Source: Kangiella sp.
GTDB taxonomy: Bacteria; Pseudomonadota; Gammaproteobacteria; Enterobacterales; Kangiellaceae
DNA length: 64,000 bases
Reading direction: 5' to 3'
Assembly: GCA_028284185.1 (NCBI GenBank)
Contig: JANQSG010000004.1
Location: 35,248-99,247 of the forward strand
A program made the position numbers and the translations under genes. Positions 46,673 through 55,277 of the stretch are shown here, piece after piece. The notes under the pieces were generated by a model. The model made no database searches. It was not told the DNA's origin and was given only the letters and a program-made list of their open reading frames with translations. How positions within the stretch are numbered: the stretch's first letter is position 1; every line of letters starts with the position of its first letter.

Positions 46673-47671
46673 ATGGAAACAACCATACCGAAAAAAAGAA
46701 AAAAACTCAGTGCTATTCTGGTCACTTTATTGTTGCTACTGATCCTTATGATCATTCTGGCTTTTGTTTGGAGTAGTGAGCCTGAACCAATTGATCCGAT
46801 TACTGTGCGTCAATCTTATCCTGCCGGAGAACCGCCAATTGGTTACTTAACGGTTGAAACTACCGCTAGAGTAGCTGAAAGTTTACTGGATAAAAGTGGC
46901 GGTTTTTTAAGTAATGACATTATGCCACCCAGTGTTTTTATGGATAATATGCCGTCTTACGAATTTGGCGCTTTAGTACAAATTCGCGATATGGTAACGG
47001 TATTGCGTGATGATATTAGTCGCGCTCAATCCCAATCAACTGAAAATTTGTCCTTAAGAAATTCTTTAGAGCGTTTTAATATTGCCCACACCAAATGGTT
47101 ATTGCCACGCGCCGAAGGTGAATACCGTAAAGGCATTAAACATTTACGTGAATACCGTGATGCTTTAACCGATAGCCATATTACCAATACCCAATTCTAT
47201 GCACGTGCAGATAATCTGCGTTCCTGGCTATATTTTGTGAGTAAGCGTTTGGGCAGTTTATCGCAGCGTTTAAGTGCCAGTGTGGGGCGTACCCGAATTA
47301 ATACAGATTTAGCGGGTGATAAGTCCGCACAACAATCGACTAATACTAGCCAGTTGGTGGAAGTGAAAACCCCCTGGTTAGAAATTGATGATATTTTCTG
47401 GGAAGCACGTGGCTCGACCTGGGCTATCGTACAGATGATGAAGGCAGTGGAGCAGGATTTTGAGTCTGTGATTAAGGATAAAAACGCACAAGCCAGCTTC
47501 CGCCAAATTATTTTAGAGTTGGAAGCCACGCAAGATCCCATGTGGAGCCCTATGGTGGTGAATGGCCGCGAATTTGGATTTTTAGCCAATCATTCGCTGG
47601 TGATGTCTTCTTATATATCAAGGGCAAATGCTGCCATTATTGATTTAGTTGAACTGCTAAAAAGAGGTTAA
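46673..47671 (+). CDS. DUF2333 family membrane protein
   Basis: 332 aa from the ATG at 46673, which has AAGAAGGA upstream; the track's TTG start adds six residues. A single N-terminal transmembrane helix (AILVTLLLLLILMIILAFVW) and a large periplasmic domain containing VRQSYPAGEPPIGYLTVETTARVAESLLDKSGGFLSNDIMPP, typical of DUF2333. Function unknown. Confidence 0.85.
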   Translation: METTIPKKRKKLSAILVTLLLLLILMIILAFVWSSEPEPIDPITVRQSYPAGEPPIGYLTVETTARVAESLLDKSGGFLSNDIMPPSVFMDNMPSYEFGALVQIRDMVTVLRDDISRAQSQSTENLSLRNSLERFNIAHTKWLLPRAEGEYRKGIKHLREYRDALTDSHITNTQFYARADNLRSWLYFVSKRLGSLSQRLSASVGRTRINTDLAGDKSAQQSTNTSQLVEVKTPWLEIDDIFWEARGSTWAIVQMMKAVEQDFESVIKDKNAQASFRQIILELEATQDPMWSPMVVNGREFGFLANHSLVMSSYISRANAAIIDLVELLKRG

Positions 47672-47689
47672 GTCTTAGCTTAGTATCGC

Positions 47690-47742
47690 TGTCATCCTCG
47701 TCTTCCTCTAAAGAGATTTCCTTTGGTCATGTGGGGATGACA
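47690..47742. repeat. Interspersed repeat fragment bounded by inverted TGTCATCC
   Basis: TGTCATCC at 47690-47697 and GGATGACA at 47735-47742 bracket a 25-mer at 47706-47730 (CTCTAAAGAGATTTCC...) that matches 22 of 25 bases of 11576-11600. No ORF. It looks like a small dispersed intergenic repeat. Confidence 0.5.
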
Positions 47743-47843
47743 TGAGAAGTCCAGTGACCCCCTTGCCAAATTCAGTTTTTTCTGAACTAAACCTTTTTGC
47801 TAAACTAGGCATCCAATAGGTAAAGACTGAGTAAATTACTGCT

Positions 47844-48404
47844 TTGCAAACCAGTTCGACTTTAGTGGAAGAAATACCGATTGATGATGATTCGGACTTG
47901 GTTCGGGCTGCATCTGATGGCGATATTCAGGCTTTTGAGATGCTTTATCGCAGGTACTATAAGCAGATTTATTTATTATGTTTACGTATGGCTGGGCGTC
48001 AGGCGCTGGCGGAAGAGCATAGCCAGGAAGCTTTTATCAAGGCTTGGCAAGCGCTACCCAGGTTTGAAGGGCGTAGCAAGTTCAGTAGTTGGTTATATCG
48101 AATTGCGGTGAATGTGGTGTTGGGTCATCAGCGTAAATACCAATATGAAGTATTGGCGGATCAGGATTGGCAACAGGCCTTTGAGGATGAGTTTGCCGCT
48201 AGCCATAATTCGCAGCAATTGGATTTAGAAAAAGCCATTGCTACTTTGCCGATGCAGGCCAAAAATGTATTGATTTTGCATGATTTAATGGGCATGACGC
48301 ATCAAGAGGTGGGCCAGTCTCTAAAGATAGCAACCGGAACCTGTAAAGCACATTTAAATCGTGCCAGAAGTCTGGTTCGGGAACAGTTACAAAATGAGTC
48401 GTAA
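47844..48404 (+). CDS. ECF-type sigma-70 factor
   Basis: 186-aa extracytoplasmic-function sigma factor. Region 2: AFEMLYRRYYKQIYLLCLRMAG, AEEHSQEAFIKAWQALPRFEGRSKFSSWLYRIAVNVV; region 4: LPMQAKNVLILHDLMGMTHQEVGQSLKIATGTCKAHLNRARSLVREQL. Start is TTG with no clear ribosome binding site; a GTG at 47865 is an alternative. It is followed after 18 bp by a small membrane protein that is probably its anti-sigma factor. Target regulon unknown. Confidence 0.87.
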   Translation: MQTSSTLVEEIPIDDDSDLVRAASDGDIQAFEMLYRRYYKQIYLLCLRMAGRQALAEEHSQEAFIKAWQALPRFEGRSKFSSWLYRIAVNVVLGHQRKYQYEVLADQDWQQAFEDEFAASHNSQQLDLEKAIATLPMQAKNVLILHDLMGMTHQEVGQSLKIATGTCKAHLNRARSLVREQLQNES

Positions 48405-48422
48405 AGAGTAAGATTAAAAGTT

Positions 48423-48929
48423 ATGACAGAGAATGATTTATTAAAACAGCTCGGTGATTTGCCTCGAGAAGTTGAGGCTAAAGATCAGTGGACGCAGATA
48501 AAGACGGCCATAGAATCGCAACCTGTAGAAAAAGAACCTGTTGCAAAAGTAGAAGCAACAAGAGTTAAAACAGAAAAAACCTGGAAAATGCCATTGGCGC
48601 TAGCGGCTTCTTTTTTATTGGTAGCTTTTTTAGCAGTGATGCTACCCAAGCAGACTAATCCAGACACCGCTCTTGAGCTGGCTCAGCAAAAAACCTTACA
48701 GAGCTTACAACAAGCCAATGGCCAGTATTATCAGGCTTTAGGTGATAAAATGCTTGTGGAGTCAGTAGCATTACCCAGCGATTTAAATATGACTTTAAAA
48801 GATTTGCGCCAAGCACAGAAAAGTTATCGTTCAGAGTTAGCGCAGCATCCTGATGATACGGCTTTATTTAAAAAGCTGATAAGAAGCTACCAAACGGAAA
48901 GAAGCTTGTTAAAACAATTATTAAGCTAA
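48423..48929 (+). CDS. Putative anti-sigma factor, single-pass membrane protein
   Basis: 168 aa: an N-terminal cytoplasmic segment with LKQLGDLPREVEAKDQWTQIKTAIE, one transmembrane helix (MPLALAASFLLVAFLAVML) and a periplasmic helical tail. The arrangement directly after an ECF sigma gene is that of anti-sigma factors. No zinc HxxxCxxC motif is present, so it would be a ZAS-independent type. Assignment rests mainly on context. Confidence 0.6.
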   Translation: MTENDLLKQLGDLPREVEAKDQWTQIKTAIESQPVEKEPVAKVEATRVKTEKTWKMPLALAASFLLVAFLAVMLPKQTNPDTALELAQQKTLQSLQQANGQYYQALGDKMLVESVALPSDLNMTLKDLRQAQKSYRSELAQHPDDTALFKKLIRSYQTERSLLKQLLS

Positions 48930-48949
48930 TGGCCGGGCTAAAGACTTTT

Positions 48950-48977
48950 AAAAAAGGCAGCCAATGGCTGCCTTTTT
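48950..48977. terminator. Bidirectional terminator between anti-sigma gene and ppa
   Basis: Stem GGCAGCC-AAT-GGCTGCC flanked by A-run on the left and T-run on the right, so it can serve both the sigma operon (plus) and ppa (minus). Confidence 0.88.
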
Positions 48978-48999
48978 GTTTGATACAACTAAGGTATTA

Positions 49000-49530
49000 C
49001 TAAGCGTTCTGGTAAGCTTCAATGCTTTCAATAATTTCTTGTTTTGCTGCAGCCGAGCCTTCCCAGCCAGCAATTTTAACCCATTTACCAGGTTCAAGAT
49101 CTTTGTAATGTTCAAAAAAGTGTTCGATCTGGTTGCGTAATAACTCAGGTAACTCTTCAACTTCGTGAATACCTTGATACATGGTACTTAGTTTGCCTGT
49201 AGGAATCGCTACGATTTTAGCATCTTCACCAGACTCGTCAGTCATTTTTAAAACACCAATTGGACGGCAAGGGATCACACAACCTGCAATTAATGGAAAT
49301 GGCGTTGGCACCAATACATCAACCGGATCGCCGTCTTTGGACAAAGTTTTGTTTACATAACCGTAGTTAGTGGGATAGTGCATACAAGTGGCCATAAAGC
49401 GATCGACAAACATGGCCCCGGTTTCTTTGTCCACCTCGTATTTGATAGGATCGCTATGCGCTGGAATTTCAATAATGACGTTGATTTCTTCTGGAGCATC
49501 TTTGCCCGCTGCTACATTGTCCAAGCTCAT
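49000..49530 (-). CDS. ppa: Soluble inorganic pyrophosphatase (family I)
   Basis: 176-aa cytoplasmic PPase hydrolysing PPi to phosphate, with [19 protein letters not shown], the signature DGDPVDVLV metal-binding motif, and the [22 protein letters not shown] segment. Divergent from the membrane PPase gene with a 204-bp gap. A TATAAT (-10) with a GCGCGCC discriminator lies about 56 bp upstream of the start. Confidence 0.96.
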   Translation of the reverse strand: MSLDNVAAGKDAPEEINVIIEIPAHSDPIKYEVDKETGAMFVDRFMATCMHYPTNYGYVNKTLSKDGDPVDVLVPTPFPLIAGCVIPCRPIGVLKMTDESGEDAKIVAIPTGKLSTMYQGIHEVEELPELLRNQIEHFFEHYKDLEPGKWVKIAGWEGSAAAKQEIIESIEAYQNA

Positions 49531-49585
49531 GATTTTACCTAATTGGGATTATCGAATAATTGGCCTAAGCCGTAAAAAGGCGCGC

Positions 49586-49591
49586 ATTATA
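49586..49591 (-). promoter_or_regulatory. Candidate -10 (TATAAT) of ppa
   Basis: On the minus strand TATAAT is followed by GCGCGCC. The -35 is weak (T-rich). Position is suitable for ppa. Confidence 0.4.
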
Positions 49592-49645
49592 CAATTGTTT
49601 AATTCGAAAAAACACCGTTCAACGACTAATCTTTTTGCATAAAAA

Positions 49646-49674
49646 TTGTACATTGCTGCCAAGTTAGATAGACT
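49646..49674 (+). promoter_or_regulatory. Candidate promoter of hppA
   Basis: TTGTAC, 17-bp spacer, TAGACT; each hexamer matches 4 of 6 consensus bases. About 60 bp before the hppA ATG. Confidence 0.4.
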
Positions 49675-49734
49675 AGTTTCGCTTTATAAAAAAATCATTT
49701 AATAATCAAAGAGATAGTGATCAATGGGGATAAT

Positions 49735-51747
49735 ATGAAAGAATCCATGTTAGAAAATCTTGCGCTGCCACCTATTCTGGGTCTGGTAGGTTTAGTCTTT
49801 GCATTCGTTATCTATATATTGGTGAAAAAATACCCTGAAGGGGAAGCCAGTATCAAGAAAATTGCTGATCAAATTCACCTCGGTGCTATGGTATTCATGA
49901 AGCGTGAGTATGTGATGCTGGCTGGCTTTGTGGCAGTATTAGTATTGTTGGCTTGGTGGAAGCTGGGTAGTCAAACCGCTATTGCAGTGATTGCTGGTGC
50001 TTTATCTTCATCCATTGCTGGCTGGCTGGGGATGTATGCAGCAACCAAAGCCAATGTTAGAACTGCAACGGCAGCTCAAAAGGATGGTGCAGCAGCAGCC
50101 TTGTCAGTTGCCTTTTTTGGTGGCTCTATAATGGGTTTGTGTGTTGCAGCTTTAGGGCTTATCGGTTTGGGTGGCTTGTTCTGGTACTTTAATCCTACAA
50201 CCGATTTACATGCGGTTGATGCTTTAGAAGGCTTTGGCATGGGAGCATCCTGTGTAGCATTGTTTTCGCGTGTTGGTGGTGGTATTTACACTAAATCGGC
50301 GGATGTTGGTGCTGATCTAGTAGGTAAAGTTGAAGCGGGTATCCCTGAAGATGATCCGCGTAACCCGGGTGTAATTGCTGATAATGTGGGTGATAACGTG
50401 GGTGACGTGGCTGGTATGGGCTCAGATATTTTTGAGTCTTATTGTGGCTCCATGATTGCTTCGATTGCTATCGCCGCGACTTTAACTCAGCCTGATTTGC
50501 GCTCTTCATTAATGGCTTTTCCGTTATTATTAGCCACTGTCGGCATGATCGCTTCCATGATTATGATCGTAGTAGTGCGTTTCTTTTCAGGCTCAGCTCC
50601 AGCAACTGCCTTAAGAATTGGTACTATGGGTGCTCCGGTACTCTTTATTGCCGCTGCTTATCTTTTAGCTGGGCAAATGAATATACCGACTAATTACTGG
50701 TGGGCTGTGGTGGCCGGTGCTGTTGGTGGCGTTGCTATTGGTTTAATCACAGAATATTACACAGGCTCTACACCCGTTAAGAAAATAGCCAAATCCGGTG
50801 AAACAGGCCCAGCAACGGTCATGATTACTGGTTTGTCTGTGGGTATGCAATCAGTAGTGCTACCAATCCTAGTTTTATGTGGAATTATTTACGTTTCGAC
50901 TGAGTTGGCGGGATTATATGGTGTGGGAATCGCTGCAGTGGGTATGTTATCAACTGTGGGTATTACTATGGCCATTGACGCTTATGGGCCTGTGGCCGAT
51001 AACGCTGGCGGTATTGCTGAAATGGGTGGTATGGGCAAAGAAGTGCGTGAAATCACTGATTCACTCGATGAATTAGGAAATACAACGGCGGCTATTGGTA
51101 AGGGCTTTGCCATTGGTGCGGCGGCACTGGCAGCACTGGCTATTATCGCTGCCTTTATTAAATCGGCTGGAATTGATCCGGCGGATATTAATTTATCCAA
51201 TCCAACAGTATTAGTAGGCATGTTAATTGGTGGTACCATTCCGTTTTTAATTGCCTCGATTACTATGACTGCAGTGGGTGATGCAGCTTTCGATATGATT
51301 AATGAAATTCGCCGTCAATTTAAAGAAATCCCCGGTTTACTGGAAGGTAAAGCTGAGCCGGATACGGCTAAGTGTGTGGACATTGCAACAACTGCTGCTT
51401 TAAAACGTATGTTAATCCCTGGCGTAATTGCAGTTTCAGCACCAGTCGTCGTAGGTTTATCGCCATTAGGCGCAATAGGTTTGGCTGGTATGCTTGCTGG
51501 TGCCTTATTAGGTTGTGTGCTCATGGCCCTGATGATGGCTAATGCTGGCGGTGCCTGGGATAACGCTAAGAAGTATGTGGAGAAAGGGCATTTCGGAGGC
51601 AAAGGTTCTGATACCCATGGCGCTGCGGTAGTGGGTGATACGGTAGGTGATCCTTTTAAAGATACCTCAGGTCCATCCATGAATATTTTGATTAACGTTA
51701 TGGCGATAGTCTCTTTAGTTATTGCGCCACTTCTAAAAATAAGTTAA
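49735..51747 (+). CDS. hppA: Membrane-bound ion-pumping pyrophosphatase
   Basis: 670-aa polytopic enzyme (about 16 helices) that couples PPi hydrolysis to H+ or Na+ pumping. Substrate-site motifs include [35 protein letters not shown] and, in the C-terminal half, [26 protein letters not shown]. The cation-dependence motif reads [10 protein letters not shown]; the Ala in place of Lys indicates the K+-dependent class. H+ versus Na+ specificity is not settled by eye. The ATG at 49735 has GGGGAT upstream and removes the track's short GTG extension. Confidence 0.95.
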   Translation: MKESMLENLALPPILGLVGLVFAFVIYILVKKYPEGEASIKKIADQIHLGAMVFMKREYVMLAGFVAVLVLLAWWKLGSQTAIAVIAGALSSSIAGWLGMYAATKANVRTATAAQKDGAAAALSVAFFGGSIMGLCVAALGLIGLGGLFWYFNPTTDLHAVDALEGFGMGASCVALFSRVGGGIYTKSADVGADLVGKVEAGIPEDDPRNPGVIADNVGDNVGDVAGMGSDIFESYCGSMIASIAIAATLTQPDLRSSLMAFPLLLATVGMIASMIMIVVVRFFSGSAPATALRIGTMGAPVLFIAAAYLLAGQMNIPTNYWWAVVAGAVGGVAIGLITEYYTGSTPVKKIAKSGETGPATVMITGLSVGMQSVVLPILVLCGIIYVSTELAGLYGVGIAAVGMLSTVGITMAIDAYGPVADNAGGIAEMGGMGKEVREITDSLDELGNTTAAIGKGFAIGAAALAALAIIAAFIKSAGIDPADINLSNPTVLVGMLIGGTIPFLIASITMTAVGDAAFDMINEIRRQFKEIPGLLEGKAEPDTAKCVDIATTAALKRMLIPGVIAVSAPVVVGLSPLGAIGLAGMLAGALLGCVLMALMMANAGGAWDNAKKYVEKGHFGGKGSDTHGAAVVGDTVGDPFKDTSGPSMNILINVMAIVSLVIAPLLKIS

Positions 51748-51762
51748 AAAATTGTAACTGTT

Positions 51763-51792
51763 AAAAGGGTTAGCCTAGCTAGCCCTTTTTTT
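51763..51792 (+). terminator. Intrinsic terminator after hppA
   Basis: AAAAGGGTTAGC-CTA-GCTAGCCCTTTT stem (one G-U) with a T-run. It overlaps the stop codon of the convergent gene at 51775, so it can also serve the minus strand. Confidence 0.8.
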
Positions 51793-52134
51793 ATCGCCAC
51801 TATGTAGAAAAGTAAAACTTGCAATAGAAAATAGTAGCCAGGTCAGAAAATGCAGAATTTGATGTTCGGTATTCAGTTGATAATGCTGTTTGATGATTTC
51901 TATACTAAAACCAAACATTAATAGCAGGCACATACCAGTAACAGTGGCAATCATAACTCTTAAATAAAGCGTTTTTTGAATAAAGAAAGTTGGCCACATC
52001 ATCATAAGCAGAATAAAGCCAATGGCGCTATCGGTTAGATCGAACACGTCATCAACAGCTGCAACAGAAACTACCCCAGCAATAGCTGCAGCGATAAAAG
52101 AAAAGTCAAAATCAAGAGTTTCATTTTTGTCCAT
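51775..52134 (-). CDS. Hypothetical inner-membrane protein, 3-4 helices
   Basis: 119 aa, no recognised family. Hydrophobic segments FSFIAAAIAGVVSVAAVDDVF, AIGFILLMMMWPTFFI, MIATVTGMCLLLMFGFSIEI and HFLTWLLFSIASFTFL predict about four transmembrane helices with short loops. Acidic N-terminus. Its stop codon lies in the hppA terminator stem. No functional clue beyond the membrane location. Confidence 0.65.
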   Translation of the reverse strand: MDKNETLDFDFSFIAAAIAGVVSVAAVDDVFDLTDSAIGFILLMMMWPTFFIQKTLYLRVMIATVTGMCLLLMFGFSIEIIKQHYQLNTEHQILHFLTWLLFSIASFTFLHSGDKKRAS

Positions 52135-52297
52135 CAGTATTCCTAGTCATTTATAATTTAATTTATTGAACATTAAGCACACTCTACTGAGCAATAAAAA
52201 TTGAATCAATAATTTTTTAACCCCTTTTATAAGCTCCATCGTTTATAGCATTGAAAGTTGACAAAAAATAATGATGGAAAATACAAAGAGGTGGGAT

Positions 52298-52930
52298 ATG
52301 AAAAAAGTTCTGATAATTGTTTTGGCTATGGCTTCAACTTTAGGTTTGTTTTTAGTGATGAACCATTTGATAAATAAACCTCAGCAGACAATAAAAGAGC
52401 CAGTAAAAATAATAGAAGCTCCAGTGATGGTTGAACCTAAACCAGAAGAATCACAACCCACTTCAGTACCGCAACTGCCTGCTGCTTCGATTGAGCCTGC
52501 GTTGGGTGATTCTATGGATATTCAGATAACAGAAACTCAAATCTCACCACTGGAGCCAATCAATATAGATGGAGTAACGATTGATACTTTTGAACTGCCA
52601 GAATTTTATACTTTAGCTGGTCAGGGTGGATTGGGCACTGATCGGCAGGCGATGGCTTTGTTCCAAGTCACTCCACACTATCCGCCAGAGGCCTTAAGCA
52701 AAGGAATTGAAGGCTGGGTGAAGCTATCTTATGACGTAACAGTACAGGGCTTAGCAACCAATATAAAAATCATTCAGGCTGAGCCGCGTAAAGTGTTCAA
52801 CACAGCTGCCAAAAAAGCATTAATGCGTTGGAAGTTTAAGGTTGGTAGGGAAAATGGCCAAGCCGTTGGTTTACAAAATCAAACAGTAGTAATGCAGTTT
52901 AATTTAGATTCTGGTTTGGCAAATAAATAA
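52298..52930 (+). CDS. TonB-type energy transducer
   Basis: 210 aa: N-terminal membrane anchor (VLIIVLAMASTLGLFLVMNHLI), a Pro/Glu-rich periplasmic linker with EPKPEES, and a TonB C-terminal domain (YPPEALSKGIEGWVKLSYDVTVQGLATNIKII...KKALMRWKFK). The ATG at 52298 with AGAGGTGGG just before it is preferred to the track's ATG at 52271. No exbB/exbD or TonB-dependent receptor gene is adjacent, so this is an orphan TonB. Confidence 0.82.
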   Translation: MKKVLIIVLAMASTLGLFLVMNHLINKPQQTIKEPVKIIEAPVMVEPKPEESQPTSVPQLPAASIEPALGDSMDIQITETQISPLEPINIDGVTIDTFELPEFYTLAGQGGLGTDRQAMALFQVTPHYPPEALSKGIEGWVKLSYDVTVQGLATNIKIIQAEPRKVFNTAAKKALMRWKFKVGRENGQAVGLQNQTVVMQFNLDSGLANK

Positions 52931-52943
52931 TAAAACAGTTTTT

Positions 52944-53002
52944 ACGCCCAGCTTACTCCTTAGAGTAAAATTCGAGTTGCTACCCCTGCTGGGCGTTTTT
53001 TT
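52944..53002 (+). terminator. Bulky terminator reaching into the convergent gene
   Basis: ACGCCCAGC (52944-52952) pairs with GCTGGGCGT (52988-52996) and encloses a second hairpin TTACTC-CTTA-GAGTAA; seven T follow. The right half lies in the last codons of the convergent hydrolase gene. Confidence 0.7.
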
Positions 53003-53676
53003 ATAAAATCATCAATTAAATTCGCACATTCCTGGGCATTACCTTGTGCTATCAAATGAGTGCCTTTTAATTTTTTCACCGTCAGATTTTCAAAACATTG
53101 CTGATAAGATTTTAGGTTCTTAGCGGGAACCAGCCAATCGTCAGTTGCCTGTATATAAAGAGTTTTTTGGTTAACTTTTTGTGTTGGCAGTGTGAGTGTG
53201 CGCATATCTTTGATCCGCCCTGCTAATTGCTGTTCGGTAACATCCTGCATGGCTTGCTTAAATAACGCCATTAATTCATCGTTACCGCCTTTACCAAATA
53301 ATGCTTTCGCTAAAGCTTTTTCAGGTAGTGGTGGTTTTTTAATAATGTTCATGGAAAAGTATTTTTCCAACTCTGTCAGCTTGGTGGGGTTTTCTAAAAA
53401 ACTGGCCATAATAATCAGCTTTTCAATATGTAGATTTCCACGGATCGCTAATTGAGTGGCTATATGCCCAGCGTAGGATTCTGCTACTAATACCAAGTTG
53501 TTATCTCTATACTTTTGCTCTAAATATTGAGTATAAGCATGTTTATCTTGGTGAGGATTTAATGGCTCGATAGTATTATCAAGCCCTTTTTGGGTAAGTA
53601 AACGACTTAAAGGTTGATATAGAAAACCAGAACCATCCATGCCGGGCATTAAAATAATCAGAGAGTTTTTATTCAT
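52960..53676 (-). CDS. Alpha/beta hydrolase
   Basis: 238 aa with the oxyanion segment ILMPGMDGSGFLYQPL and the nucleophile elbow LVAESYAGHIA (GxSxG variant A-E-S-Y-A-G). The Asp may lie in TDDWLVPA and the His in KGTHLIAQG, completing a triad. Substrate unknown. The ATG at 53676 was chosen over the track's TTG; no strong ribosome binding site precedes it. Its C-terminal codons are shared with the terminator of the convergent tonB-like gene. Confidence 0.75.
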   Translation of the reverse strand: MNKNSLIILMPGMDGSGFLYQPLSRLLTQKGLDNTIEPLNPHQDKHAYTQYLEQKYRDNNLVLVAESYAGHIATQLAIRGNLHIEKLIIMASFLENPTKLTELEKYFSMNIIKKPPLPEKALAKALFGKGGNDELMALFKQAMQDVTEQQLAGRIKDMRTLTLPTQKVNQKTLYIQATDDWLVPAKNLKSYQQCFENLTVKKLKGTHLIAQGNAQECANLIDDFIKKRPAGVATRILL

Positions 53677-53719
53677 AGTATGAAAAGGGCTCAACTGAGC
53701 CCTACATTTAAAATTAGTG

Positions 53720-54982
53720 TTAAAGTTTAAACTTCTTTTTAATCTTTTTCTTAACTAATTCGTTTTTCAGTTCTACATATTGTGGCAAGCCGTTTTTATA
53801 AGGCGGATAAGATTCACCTTGAATTAGCGGCTGTAGGTATTGGCGACACTCTTCAGTAATGCTAAAACCATCACGAGAAATGTATTTACGCGGCATCATT
53901 TTTTCAACATTGGCAACGTCTGCCAGTTTGGCCTCACCCACTTTCCAGGAGTATTTTTTGGTTTTCTTGCGCACGATAGTTGGCATTACCGCATTCTTAC
54001 CAGCATCAGCAAATTCAACCGCAGCCTGGCCCATAACATAGGCTTGTTCAACATCAGTAGCCGAAGCAATATGGCGTGCTGCACGTTGCAAGTAGTCGGA
54101 AACTGCCCAATGGTATTTATAGCCGAGTTCTGTTTTAACCATTTGTGCAACCACTGGCGCTACCCCACCTAATTGTTTATGACCAAAGGCATCAACCGTT
54201 CCTGCATCAGCCAGAAAGGTTCCATCTTTGTAAGCTGCACCTTCAGAAACCACAATGGCGCAGTAACCAAATTTCTTAACCGTTCTTTGCACTTTTTTAA
54301 GGAATTTTTCTTTATTAAAGGCAATTTCCGGGAACAGGATAATGTGTGGTGCATCGCCTTCTTTTTCGCAAGCCAAACCACCAGCAGCGGCAATCCAGCC
54401 AGCATGACGGCCCATCACCTCCATGACGAAAACCTTAGTTGAACTTTCTGCCATAGACTTAACATCAAAAGCGGCTTCACGAATAGAAACAGCGACATAT
54501 TTAGCAACTGAACCAAAGCCAGGGCAATTGTCAGTAATCGGCAAATCATTATCCACGGTTTTAGGAATACCAATACAGGTAATCGGATAACCCATGGTTT
54601 CGCTTAATTGAGATACTTTATGCGCAGTGTCCTGCGAATCGCCGCCACCGTTATAGAAAAAATAACGAATATCGTGAGCTTTAAAGACTTCAATCAAACG
54701 CTCGTATTCGGCTTTGTTTTCTTCAATGCTTTTCAGTTTATAGCGGCAAGAACCAAAAGCTCCTGATGGCGTATGCTTGAGGGCAGCAATATCTTTTTTA
54801 GTTTCTTTACTGGTATCAATCAGTTCTTCACGCAGAGCGCCGATGATGCCATTGCGACCGGCATAAACCTTATTGATATTGTTAGATTTACGTGCAGTTT
54901 CAATTACGCCGCAAGCGGTTGCGTTAATTACTGCCGTTACGCCGCCGGATTGGGCGTAGAAGGCGTTATATTTCTTAGCCAT
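53720..54982 (-). CDS. pfp: Pyrophosphate-dependent 6-phosphofructokinase
   Basis: 420 aa. Phosphofructokinase using PPi as phosphate donor, reversible between fructose-6-phosphate and fructose-1,6-bisphosphate. Motif NGGGDSQDTA carries Asp at the position that is Gly in ATP-dependent enzymes, and PKTVDNDLP has Lys where ATP-PFKs have Gly; together these mark PPi use. EVMGRHAGW and KRTVKKFGYCAIVVSEGA are also typical. AAAGGA ribosome binding site before the ATG at 54982. Linked in function with hppA and ppa nearby. Confidence 0.88.
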   Translation of the reverse strand: MAKKYNAFYAQSGGVTAVINATACGVIETARKSNNINKVYAGRNGIIGALREELIDTSKETKKDIAALKHTPSGAFGSCRYKLKSIEENKAEYERLIEVFKAHDIRYFFYNGGGDSQDTAHKVSQLSETMGYPITCIGIPKTVDNDLPITDNCPGFGSVAKYVAVSIREAAFDVKSMAESSTKVFVMEVMGRHAGWIAAAGGLACEKEGDAPHIILFPEIAFNKEKFLKKVQRTVKKFGYCAIVVSEGAAYKDGTFLADAGTVDAFGHKQLGGVAPVVAQMVKTELGYKYHWAVSDYLQRAARHIASATDVEQAYVMGQAAVEFADAGKNAVMPTIVRKKTKKYSWKVGEAKLADVANVEKMMPRKYISRDGFSITEECRQYLQPLIQGESYPPYKNGLPQYVELKNELVKKKIKKKFKL

Positions 54983-55277
54983 AAGCATCCTTTAACTCTT
55001 TACTATCAGAATAGAAATTTAAGCTAATGCGCTCATTGATTCATCGTTATGATGATTCTAAAAATGCTCATTTAGGAATACTAAACTCCGCTTTTTGCTA
55101 TCATCATTGCCTCGACTCAATGATGCTCTTAACGCTTAAATTTTATTCTATTGAGATGGTTTGTCGAATTTTGTGCTGATTTTAACCTATTTAGGATTTT
55201 CTCGCTTGAAAAGATGACGAAAAATTCCGCTTGGCTTATGATAAGGGCCAGTCTTTCATAGAAATTTCATACAGCCG

